DNA from: CAZAMB01 sp964486335
GTDB lineage: Bacteria > Planctomycetota > Phycisphaerae > UBA1845
Reading direction: 5' to 3'
Length of the DNA stretch: 64,000 bases
NCBI GenBank assembly: GCA_964486335.1
Contig: CAZAMB010000011.1
Coordinates: 62,001-126,000, forward strand
The notes under the pieces: generated by a model
The model's database searches: none
What the model saw: the letters and a program-made list of their open reading frames with translations, nothing else
Told to the model about the DNA's origin: nothing
Translations under genes and position numbers: made by a program
Shown here: in pieces, positions 53,401-59,945 of the stretch
How the letters are laid out: the number at the start of each line of letters is the position of its first letter
How positions within the stretch are numbered: position 1 is the stretch's first letter

Positions 53401-53827
53401 GAAGTTCAAGGGCAGTCGTCTGCAATGCGATCCCTTCTATATGGATTGGAGTGCGGTCAATTTGCTGTCCGTGTTTGACGAGGCCGTCGTCCCCGGAGCA
53501 ACCTATCAGTTCCAGGCGATTCACACGCAATGCGATACGGCAGTAAGTGAAAGCTATTCACCAACAATAAGCGTTCAGACGATCGCGCGATGGGGAGACA
53601 TCGCGCCGCCGTTCAATCCCCCGTCGTCGTCGGTTCAGCCGGATTTTCTGGACATCGCGGCGAACCTCGGCAAGTTCCGAAACCAAGAAGGTTCGTTCTC
53701 CATGGCGCGATGCGACATTAACCCCGCGCTGCCGGACCAACGCATCGGCTTTTCCGATATTTCCATCCTCGTTGATGCGTTCAAGGGGCTTCCCTACCCA
53801 TTCCCAGGACCTTTGCCATGCCCGTAA
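50420..53827 (+). CDS. Giant secreted metzincin metalloprotease with EF-hand-like repeats, beta-propeller and dockerin-like end
   Basis: ATG 50420 has a G-rich tract about 6 bp upstream and gives a signal peptide (ALMLIGPTLLFCLTSGVSA). Near residue 368 the zinc site HEMGHNMATFH (HExGHxxxxxH) is followed by the Met-turn EIMSYC, a reprolysin-like (M12) layout. Calcium-loop repeats of the form DxNxNGxxD-C follow (CNDNGVDDLFD, CNNNGILDTVD, VNGNGVPDAC). Then come NHL/Vgb-type propeller blades (GPNGNLYAAST, GPGGNLFVAGG), more Asp-rich repeats, and a C-terminal FSDISILVDAFKG-LPYPFPGP motif common in planctomycetes. It would act outside the cell. Confidence 0.88.
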   Translation: MKSYPRVPMGWATPALMLIGPTLLFCLTSGVSAADEPMEHPNVVRPFITETEDALSRSLTLAVRVDAIAELNGGSEIKILELPLEADQTVRLRMERFSVTRADTRFAVGGIAGRSTSAAPNVLLYRGQVEGEPNSHAYLSFTSSGLVNGYVSFAGGERFFVSTAAPQIGLDKTSGIASGSAHTVRIHRDAPSPGASDAVPSCGVTAAHDRRIPVSNGSTSGASIGGRGPRVLFVAVDSDFAFYQLFNDETAAQAYIVQVIGAVSDIYLRDFDVRLVLTFSRVWPAGGEPINAADLAGFANHWDVNEDPTPYHLIHLFSGRRNLSYGGIAYVSGSCSGSAYGISGYLLGSFPTPVAAPHLGNWDVVVVAHEMGHNMATFHTHDGYSPPIDQCGSTGAWARSEIMSYCHTTPGGLLNIEMRFSKRVQDVVRGDLEANNCQYFDCNDNGVDDLFDIGSATSTDTNANQIPDECEDCNNNGILDTVDISQGAPDVNGNGVPDACEPDCNGNGRPDAFDISNFGFADVNGNLLPDVCETDCDGNEFADFADIRNEAGANDLDRDGSLDSCQDCNANGATDWIDRLRPGNIFIADLSDYVREYHAASGVAVATRGSGAIVDPYDAVFGPDRMLYVASRGNHNIVRVDPETGASTDFVAGGGGGLDRPGALTFGPNGNLYAASTTTNNVMEYDGSTGSFVRIMVTAGNGGLSTPHGIAFGPGGNLFVAGGNRVNEYDGASGVFLRNFVAPGAGGLSDARGIAFVSDGRLLVANRASNAILAYDAGGAPLGQFNNDGYNLGQPWGVRIGPNGNVFVARTASDSRLIEFDVTTGRYLRSFIRGDSQLIQPTGFAFRPESPTDCDANGVLDACELEPQSPLDCNANGIVDTCEVSAGLSADCNANSIPDACDIASGAELDVNGDGVPDSCAPACVVAAAVSVEVGGISKNRYLSFDPSAIGTEQAAIRVRLADLPTPFEAFEGTFRWVGPPQELPDTVLGQNGPKFKGSRLQCDPFYMDWSAVNLLSVFDEAVVPGATYQFQAIHTQCDTAVSESYSPTISVQTIARWGDIAPPFNPPSSSVQPDFLDIAANLGKFRNQEGSFSMARCDINPALPDQRIGFSDISILVDAFKGLPYPFPGPLPCP

Positions 53828-53894
53828 CGCAAAGGCATCCGGCAAGCTACTGCGTCAAGGCGCGCCACACTCGTTCGTGTAGAATCCGTTTCGT

Positions 53895-54461
53895 ATGACC
53901 GACGTTCCACGCCGAGATTTTTTCGTCGATGCCGTTCGACGCATGGTCGGGCCGGTCGCCGATTATCTCTCGGAACGTCTTCCTGTACCCCGACCATCGA
54001 ATTACCTTCGCCCGCCGGGCGCCATCGAAGAATCCCGATTCAACGAAACCTGCCTGCGCTGCGGCAACTGCATCAACGTCTGCCCCGCCCAGTGTATTAT
54101 CTCGCTGGACTCGTCTCACATGGCGTCGGCGGGGACGCCGGTCATCGATCCCGATCAGGCGGCCTGTGTCGTCTGCGATGGACTGAAATGCACGCATGTC
54201 TGTCCGAGCGGAGCGCTGACGCCACTTACCGACCCCCGGCTCATCCGCATGGGACTGGCCGAAGTGTACAAGTCCGTGTGCGTGCGAAGCCGGGATGAAC
54301 AGTGCACCATTTGCGTCGATCGATGTCCGATGGGCAGCGCGGCGCTTCGGTTTGACGACTCCGGTCCTCCGATCGTGCTTGCCGACGGTTGCGTCGGATG
54401 CGGCGTGTGCCAGCTCTGTTGCCCAACCACACCCAAGGCGATCACGGTCCGCCCGCGTTGA
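53895..54461 (+). CDS. Ferredoxin-type protein with up to four [4Fe-4S] motifs
   Basis: Cys clusters: CLRCGNCINVCP, CVVCDGLKCTHVCP, CTICVDRCPMG and CVGCGVCQLCCP. Order and spacing resemble the NapG/MauM-type periplasmic ferredoxins. The start MTDVPRRDFF contains an RR pair but no hydrophobic stretch after it, so Tat export is not supported. It follows the metzincin by 67 bp without an obvious functional link. Confidence 0.85.
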   Translation: MTDVPRRDFFVDAVRRMVGPVADYLSERLPVPRPSNYLRPPGAIEESRFNETCLRCGNCINVCPAQCIISLDSSHMASAGTPVIDPDQAACVVCDGLKCTHVCPSGALTPLTDPRLIRMGLAEVYKSVCVRSRDEQCTICVDRCPMGSAALRFDDSGPPIVLADGCVGCGVCQLCCPTTPKAITVRPR

Positions 54462-54606
54462 ACGTCCCATGGCATCGCGACCTGGTACGCCGCCAGAGTC
54501 GATGATCGATCACTCACCCTGCTTTGTTTGAATGCGGAACTTCGACTAAGCTGCCCACCAGCGATGTGACGACGCCGTCCTCATCGACTTGAAAGGAGAT
54601 TTCGCG

Positions 54607-55668
54607 GTGCGAAAGGATTCGTACGAGTTTCTAAAAGCCCTGGCCGAAACACCTTCTCCCTCCGGTTTCGAGCAGCCGATCCAAAAGGTCGTGCGACAAC
54701 GGATGAAGCCTTTTGCCGATTCCATCGAAACCGACTTGCACGGCAATGTGATCGTTGCTCTCAACCCCAAGGGCAAGCCCCGCGTCATGCTCGCCGGCCA
54801 CTGTGACCAGATCGGCCTGATGGTCAACTACATCGATGACAACGGCTATATTTTCGTGCTTCCCATCGGCGGGATCGATCCCTCGGTCGTGCCCGGATCG
54901 CGCGTCGTCATTCATACAAAGCACGGACCGGTCGACGGCGTGATCGGTCGCAAGCCCGTTCATGTGCTCAAGCCCGAGGAACGCGGCGCCAAGATCGAGC
55001 TTCGGGAAATGTGGGTGGATATCGGCTCCAAAGGACGAAAGGAAACCGAGCAGGTCGTCGCGGTCGGCGACCCGATCACCTTTCGACTGGAACTCGTTCA
55101 CCTCGGCAATGATTTGGTCACTTCTCCCGCTTTTGACAACAAGTGCGGAACTTTCGTGGTTATGGAGGCCCTGCGGCTTTGCGCCGCCAAGAAGCTTAAA
55201 TGCGCTCTGTTCGCCGTTAGCACCGTCCAGGAGGAAATCGGCATTCGGGGCGCAAAGACTGCCTGCTACGGCGTCGATCCCACCGTTGGCATTGCCGTCG
55301 ACGTGACCCACGGAACCGATTACCCCGACATCGACAAGCGCGTCAACGGCAACATCAAGCTGGGCGCAGGCCCGGCGATTTCCACCGGGGCCAACATCAA
55401 TCCGAAACTCGAATCGCTTCTCGTCAAGACCGCACGCGCTAAACGCATTGCGTTCCAGATGGAAGCCGCCCCCGCCGGGACCGGCACTGACGCCAACGCG
55501 ATTCAATTGACGCGGGCGGGCGTCGCCACCGCGCTGGTGAGCATTCCCAACCGGTACATGCACACGCAAGTGGAGATCGTCAGCCTGTCCGATCTTGAGA
55601 ACGCGGCCAAACTCATCGCCGAAACCGTCGCCGCCATCGGGCCCGGCACCGGCTTCATTCCGGAGTAA
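54607..55668 (+). CDS. M42-family aminopeptidase
   Basis: A metal-dependent peptidase of the FrvX/glutamyl-aminopeptidase type. Ligands appear in LAGHCDQIGLMV (His), FDNKCG (Asp), VQEEIG (Glu) and GVDPTVGIAVDVTHGTDYPD, plus the C-terminal IPNRYMHTQVEIV His. GTG 54607 has AAAGGAG 8 bp upstream and yields 353 residues, the family norm; the longer TTG start lies before that. Its stop is 6 bp before the phosphatase gene, whose Shine-Dalgarno lies inside its 3' end, so the two are coupled. Confidence 0.92.
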   Translation: MRKDSYEFLKALAETPSPSGFEQPIQKVVRQRMKPFADSIETDLHGNVIVALNPKGKPRVMLAGHCDQIGLMVNYIDDNGYIFVLPIGGIDPSVVPGSRVVIHTKHGPVDGVIGRKPVHVLKPEERGAKIELREMWVDIGSKGRKETEQVVAVGDPITFRLELVHLGNDLVTSPAFDNKCGTFVVMEALRLCAAKKLKCALFAVSTVQEEIGIRGAKTACYGVDPTVGIAVDVTHGTDYPDIDKRVNGNIKLGAGPAISTGANINPKLESLLVKTARAKRIAFQMEAAPAGTGTDANAIQLTRAGVATALVSIPNRYMHTQVEIVSLSDLENAAKLIAETVAAIGPGTGFIPE

Positions 55669-55674
55669 CCTGTC

Positions 55675-57471
55675 GTGAACGGCGCGCAAACGACCCCGCC
55701 GCCGACGCAACGGGCGGGCGAAGGCGAGCGACTCACTTCGCTCGTCGACATCGCGACGATCAAGCAGTTGCAAGACCGCTTCGCCGCGCTCGGACGCATG
55801 ACCGTCGGCGTCTTCACGACCAGGGGCGAACCGATCACCCCGCCGTCCTGGGGAAGCCGATACTCCGAACTCATCGGAACCTCGCCGCGCGGTTCGGCGA
55901 TTCTCGGCGAAACGGTTCAACGCTGCCTCCTGGAATCGCAAACCCGATCCGAAATCAAGTGCCTCGAAGGAATGAACGTTCAGGTCGTTCCCATCATGCA
56001 CGATGACTCGGTGCTGGCCAGTCTCGCTATCGGAATCCGACGTCACAATCCTCCCCGCGAGGATATCGTCCGACGCATCGCCGACGCCTACGGCGTCGAT
56101 GTCGAGTCGCTCCTCGCCGCCGCCGTGCGCCTGAACCCATGGCGCGGAGGAACACCCGATTCCATCCGCCGATTCGCCGACGTCCTCGCCGATATCATCG
56201 CCACCCTCTACTCCCAGGCGCGGCGAATCAACCGGCAACTCACTGATCTGCAAACCGTGCATTCCCTTGCCGACCTCCTGGCCGGCAGTGTCGAATTGCA
56301 GCAGATTCTCAACTTGACCGTTCGCCGCGTGGCCGAAGCCATGCGCGTCAAGGCCTGCGCCATTCGATTGCTCGATTCCGAAACCGGCGAATTGAGAATC
56401 AAAGCCGTGTACAATCTGTCGGAAGAGTATCTTCGCAAGGGACCGGTGCTCCTTCGCAACAGTCCCATCGACGCTGCGGCCTTCGGCGGGGAGACCGTGT
56501 ACATCGAAAACGCGCCCGCCGATTCTCGAATCCGTTATCCCGAGAATGCACGCCGCGAGGGAATCATCAGCGGACTGTGCGTGCCCCTCACCTACCGAGG
56601 AGAGACCGTCGGCGTCCTCCGCGTCTACACCGATCGTCCGTGGTGTTTCAGTGACGAGGAAACATCGCTGCTTCGTTCGATCGCCTCGCAGTCCGCCGCC
56701 GCCATCGTTCATGCGCGGTTGTACGAAGACTGCCTTGCGGCCGAACGAACCCAGCGACAGCTCGACGCCGCCGGGCACATCCAGCGACGCATGGTGCCCG
56801 CGCGACCCCCGTCGCGACCCACCTTCGCCGTCGGTTGCATCTACGACCCGAGTCTTCAGGTCGGCGGCGACTTTTATGATTTCGTCGAGTTGCCCGGCGG
56901 CCACGTCGGCGTGTGCATCGCCGACGTCATGGGCAAGGGCATGCCCGCCGCGCTTCTGATGGCCTCGATCCGCTCGTCGCTTCGCGCTCACGCTCAGGCC
57001 GCCGACGGCCCCGCCGACGCCATGACCCGGCTCAACCGCCAGATGCACGCCGACACGCTTGTGCACGAATTCGCGACCATCGTCTACGGTGAAATTTCCG
57101 CCGACGGCAGGCTCTTCAATTATTGCAACGCCGGCCACCCGCCTCCGCTGCTCCTGCGTGGCGAACGCTTCATCGAACTGGAAACAGGCGGACTCGCCAT
57201 CGGCATCGAAGCCGACGAACGCTACGAACACGAAGTCGTCCGACTCGAACCCGACGACGCCATCATCATGGTCACCGACGGCGTGACCGAGGCCATGGAC
57301 TTCGCCGGCCGGCCGTTCGGACGCGATCGACTGCTCGCCTCCGTCTGGAAAAACCGCGCCTCCACCGCCGAACGCGTCGCGCGACAGATTCTCTGGGACG
57401 TCCGCTGCTTCGCCGGACTGGCCGAACAATCCGACGACATCACCATCGTCGTCGTCCGCGCGCTCCGCTAA
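55675..57471 (+). CDS. PocR-GAF-PP2C (SpoIIE-type) phosphatase
   Basis: Residues ~20-140 fit the PocR sensory domain (LQDRFAALGRMTVGVFTTRGEPITPPS). A GAF domain spans ~195-350 (LAGSVELQQILNLTVRRVAEAM, CVPLTYRGETVGVLRVYT). The C-terminal ~220 residues are a PP2C/SpoIIE phosphatase: VGGDFYDF, IADVMGKGMPAALLM, NYCNAGHPPPLLL, VTDGVTEA, DDITIVVVR. It probably dephosphorylates an anti-anti-sigma factor or similar in response to a small molecule; no such partner is here. GTG start with CGGAG 9 bp upstream. Confidence 0.92.
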   Translation: MNGAQTTPPPTQRAGEGERLTSLVDIATIKQLQDRFAALGRMTVGVFTTRGEPITPPSWGSRYSELIGTSPRGSAILGETVQRCLLESQTRSEIKCLEGMNVQVVPIMHDDSVLASLAIGIRRHNPPREDIVRRIADAYGVDVESLLAAAVRLNPWRGGTPDSIRRFADVLADIIATLYSQARRINRQLTDLQTVHSLADLLAGSVELQQILNLTVRRVAEAMRVKACAIRLLDSETGELRIKAVYNLSEEYLRKGPVLLRNSPIDAAAFGGETVYIENAPADSRIRYPENARREGIISGLCVPLTYRGETVGVLRVYTDRPWCFSDEETSLLRSIASQSAAAIVHARLYEDCLAAERTQRQLDAAGHIQRRMVPARPPSRPTFAVGCIYDPSLQVGGDFYDFVELPGGHVGVCIADVMGKGMPAALLMASIRSSLRAHAQAADGPADAMTRLNRQMHADTLVHEFATIVYGEISADGRLFNYCNAGHPPPLLLRGERFIELETGGLAIGIEADERYEHEVVRLEPDDAIIMVTDGVTEAMDFAGRPFGRDRLLASVWKNRASTAERVARQILWDVRCFAGLAEQSDDITIVVVRALR

Positions 57472-57687
57472 CCGTCCGTGGGGAAACGCCGATTCTCTCG
57501 AACCAATGTGGCGTCGCCCGCGCGTGGTTGAGGCGGAAGCATGTTCCGCGCCGCCCACAAAAGGCGACGCTACACTTCCAGCGCAGCCTGCTGGGTTACG
57601 ACTTCTCGGCGCGGTTCGCCCGCGATTGCAGTGTTTTCTCAAATCCCCCGATCGACAATTGTCCATTTTCGCTCGACAATCCCGACT
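57472..57687. repeat. Intergenic inverted repeat related to the TGTAGCG palindromes
   Basis: tgtggcgtcgcc (near 57509) is repeated as ggcgacgctaca (57563-57574) on the opposite strand, 11 of 12 bases complementary, with a 40-base loop. Reading the minus strand, TGTAGCGTCGCC is followed by a second arm GGGCGGCGC. tcgacaat also occurs twice near 57650 and 57672. No ORF is supported. Confidence 0.35.
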
Positions 57688-59337
57688 ATGCAGATGATCG
57701 CCGCGATGCAGGTCAATCTCGAAACGACGCCGCTGGGCACGCGCAGCCGGCTCGCCGACGAACTCCGCGGAGTGCCCATCCTCCGCCGTACCGTCGATCG
57801 CGTCTGCCGCGTCGAAGGCCTCACCGCCGTCTACGTTCTCACGCCGCCGCAACAGGCCGACCGCTGCAAAGCAATTCTTTCCGGCACGCGCGCCGTCGTG
57901 CAACCCGTCAGCGCCGATCCGCCCCCCTGGGCCGCCCTCATCCGCGCCTCGCGGAAATGGTCGCTCGACGGATGGCGCGGAGGCGTCGGCGGTTCGACCG
58001 TCTTCGACGAATACGCCGACTGCCGCGTGCTCGACGGCCTCCTTCAACACATTCAGGCCGACGCCGTCCTCTGCCTGCCGCCCGCCGCGCCGCTATTCGA
58101 CGTTAAGCTCGCCACCGACATGATCGCCCATCGCGCGGCCAACCGCGAAGAAGCGCGACTTACCTTTACCCAAGCTGTCCCCGGCCTCGCGGGAATCGTC
58201 CTCGACGCCGGGTTAATCCGCGAGTTCGCGGCCGCCTCGATCCCCATCGGCTGGGCCTTCAGCTACAAGCCCGACGACCCTCGCCGCGACCTCATCTTTC
58301 AACCAGCCTGCATGGAGATTCCCGCACCGCTGCGTTTCGGTATGGGCCGCCTGATTGCCGACACCGACCGCGCCGAGAGATCACTACGGATGTTATTAGA
58401 GGCAGCGGAATCGCCGGATTTGACGACGATCGGCCAATGGCTGGTCGATCGCGACGAAACCGGCGTGGAAGACTTCCCGCAGGAGGTGGAGCTTGAGCTG
58501 ACCACCGACGATGCGTATCCCGACGGGTTGCTGCGTCCGCGCGGCGAGCGGGTCGGTCGTCGTGGCTCGATGAGCGACAGCGTGGTCCGCCGCGTGGCCG
58601 AAGAGTTGTGCGCGCACGACGACGCCTTGTGCGTGCTCGGCGGGTTCGGCGATCCGCTTCGCCATCCGTCGCTGTCGCGCGCGTTGGAGATTCTGCGCCC
58701 GTCATCGGGCGGAGGAGTGTTCGGCCTCTGCGTGCGCACCGCCGCCGCCGACCTCACGCCGGAACTGGCCGACGCGCTGATCGCGCACGGTGTCGATGTG
58801 CTGTGCGTGCTGCTCGACGCGTGGACTCCGCCGCTTTACGCGATGCTTCAGGGATTGCGCGACGGGGCCGACGCACTCGAAACGGTGCGCGGGCGGATCG
58901 ATCGGTTTATTCAGACCCAGCGAGAACGAACCTCGCCGCGCCCGATCATTGTACCGGAAATGGTGAAGGCCAAAGAGAATGTGCACGAACTCGACGAGTT
59001 TCACGACGGCTGGATTCGCCGAGTCGGCGCGGTCAGCATCGTCGGCTACAGCCACCATGCCGGGCAGTTGCCGCCGCGCGAGGTGATCGACATGCGTCCG
59101 CCGGTTCGGCAGGCCTGTCGGCGATTGCGAAGCCGATGCCTTGTATTGGCTGACGGGCGGGTCACGCTGTGCGATCAGGACTTCAAGGGCGCGCACACCG
59201 TCGGGCGGATCGGAGAATCTTCGCTTGGCGAGATCTGGCGTTCGGCCCAATGGCAGTCCGTTCGCGCCGCGCACGTGGCCGGTCGATTCGACGCCGCGCC
59301 GCTATGCACCGGATGCGCCGAGTGGCACAGGCCGTAG
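57688..59337 (+). CDS. Nucleotidyltransferase-like protein fused to a cysteine-less radical SAM core and SPASM domain
   Basis: Residues 1-~230 resemble a SpsF/MobA-type sugar nucleotidyltransferase (PLGTRSRLADELRGVPILRRTVDRV, VYVLTPP). Residues ~265-460 align to a radical SAM barrel: ELTT at 270-273, a proline/arginine segment, GGFGDPLRHP at 318-327. The CxxxCxxC cluster motif, expected at 275/279/282, reads Asp, Asp, Leu. Residues ~480-549 are a SPASM-like domain with Cys at 483, 495, 540 and 543 (RCLVLADGRVTLCDQD, PLCTGCAEW). Start ATG 57688. It is probably not a radical SAM enzyme; it may still bind an iron-sulfur cluster. Function unknown. Confidence 0.75.
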   Translation: MQMIAAMQVNLETTPLGTRSRLADELRGVPILRRTVDRVCRVEGLTAVYVLTPPQQADRCKAILSGTRAVVQPVSADPPPWAALIRASRKWSLDGWRGGVGGSTVFDEYADCRVLDGLLQHIQADAVLCLPPAAPLFDVKLATDMIAHRAANREEARLTFTQAVPGLAGIVLDAGLIREFAAASIPIGWAFSYKPDDPRRDLIFQPACMEIPAPLRFGMGRLIADTDRAERSLRMLLEAAESPDLTTIGQWLVDRDETGVEDFPQEVELELTTDDAYPDGLLRPRGERVGRRGSMSDSVVRRVAEELCAHDDALCVLGGFGDPLRHPSLSRALEILRPSSGGGVFGLCVRTAAADLTPELADALIAHGVDVLCVLLDAWTPPLYAMLQGLRDGADALETVRGRIDRFIQTQRERTSPRPIIVPEMVKAKENVHELDEFHDGWIRRVGAVSIVGYSHHAGQLPPREVIDMRPPVRQACRRLRSRCLVLADGRVTLCDQDFKGAHTVGRIGESSLGEIWRSAQWQSVRAAHVAGRFDAAPLCTGCAEWHRP

Positions 59338-59777
59338 CATACCGATGACCTTGTCGGGTCGTCCGACACTCCGTTGAGAAAAAGTTGTAGGGGTTTTGCA
59401 CCCGTGTTTACATCGGTTGGAAACCTGCACCACAAGTTGAAGATGCTTATGCGTAATGCCGGCACTGGGCCGCGGTGCGTCACGAGGTAGGAGAGGGTGC
59501 GTGCCAGTTTCCGCGAGGAATCATTCCGAACCCGGAGCGCAAGCGACGGGCGGTCCCTGGCGCGGCAATCGCGTGACGGGCGACTGTTGGCAGGACCCCT
59601 GTCGATGCAGAGTGCCAGCCCCGCGCTGGCGCTTGGGGTTCGGATGGAGGACGCGCGCCGTCCGCCGAAAGTGCCACTGACCAGGTAGGAGACCTTGCAC
59701 GGTTTGCCGGATGGCACGATCAAACGTACCATGTGGATTCGGTTGTCGGCGGCGCACATGGCGGTGTCGCGGCGTTC
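59338..59777. other. Intergenic region with palindromes upstream of the SRP RNA
   Basis: 440 bp with no supportable gene. It contains short palindromes: gccagccccgcgctggc near 59620 and the Asp/Ser-independent block ggagcgcaagcgac near 59538. Reading frames here lack start signals and codon structure. It may hold the SRP RNA promoter, but I see no convincing hexamer pair. Confidence 0.45.
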
Positions 59778-59884
59778 CATGACGACCAGGTCCCATGCAG
59801 TGAGCGGTCCAGACAACGGGTCAGGCTGGAAACAGAGCAGCCCATTTGGCTCACTCAGGTGCCGTGGATCACCTGGTCGTCATG
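59778..59884 (+). ncRNA. ffs: Signal recognition particle RNA (small bacterial type)
   Basis: The ends form a perfect 14-bp stem: catgacgaccaggt (59778-59791) with acctggtcgtcatg (59871-59884). The conserved domain IV is at 59817-59843: GGTCAGG, a CTG-GAAA-CAG apical hairpin, then AGCAGCC, the binding site for Ffh. Inner arms tgagc (59801-59805) and gctca (about 59849-59853) also pair. At 107 nt it matches the 4.5S type. It lies directly before dnaX, a common arrangement in bacteria. Confidence 0.9.
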
Positions 59885-59945
59885 CAGCGCCGCGGGCCGC
59901 TTGCACGAGCAAACCATCGAACCATGAGGGGACGGCGGGATTGTC

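Noticed and set aside
54631..58050. 1139-residue minus-strand ORF
   Set aside because: It lies opposite the M42 peptidase and phosphatase genes, has His/Gly/Asp-rich shadow composition and no domain.
59456..59927. Short ORFs around the SRP RNA
   Set aside because: They cover the RNA and its palindromes in several frames and have no ribosome-binding site.
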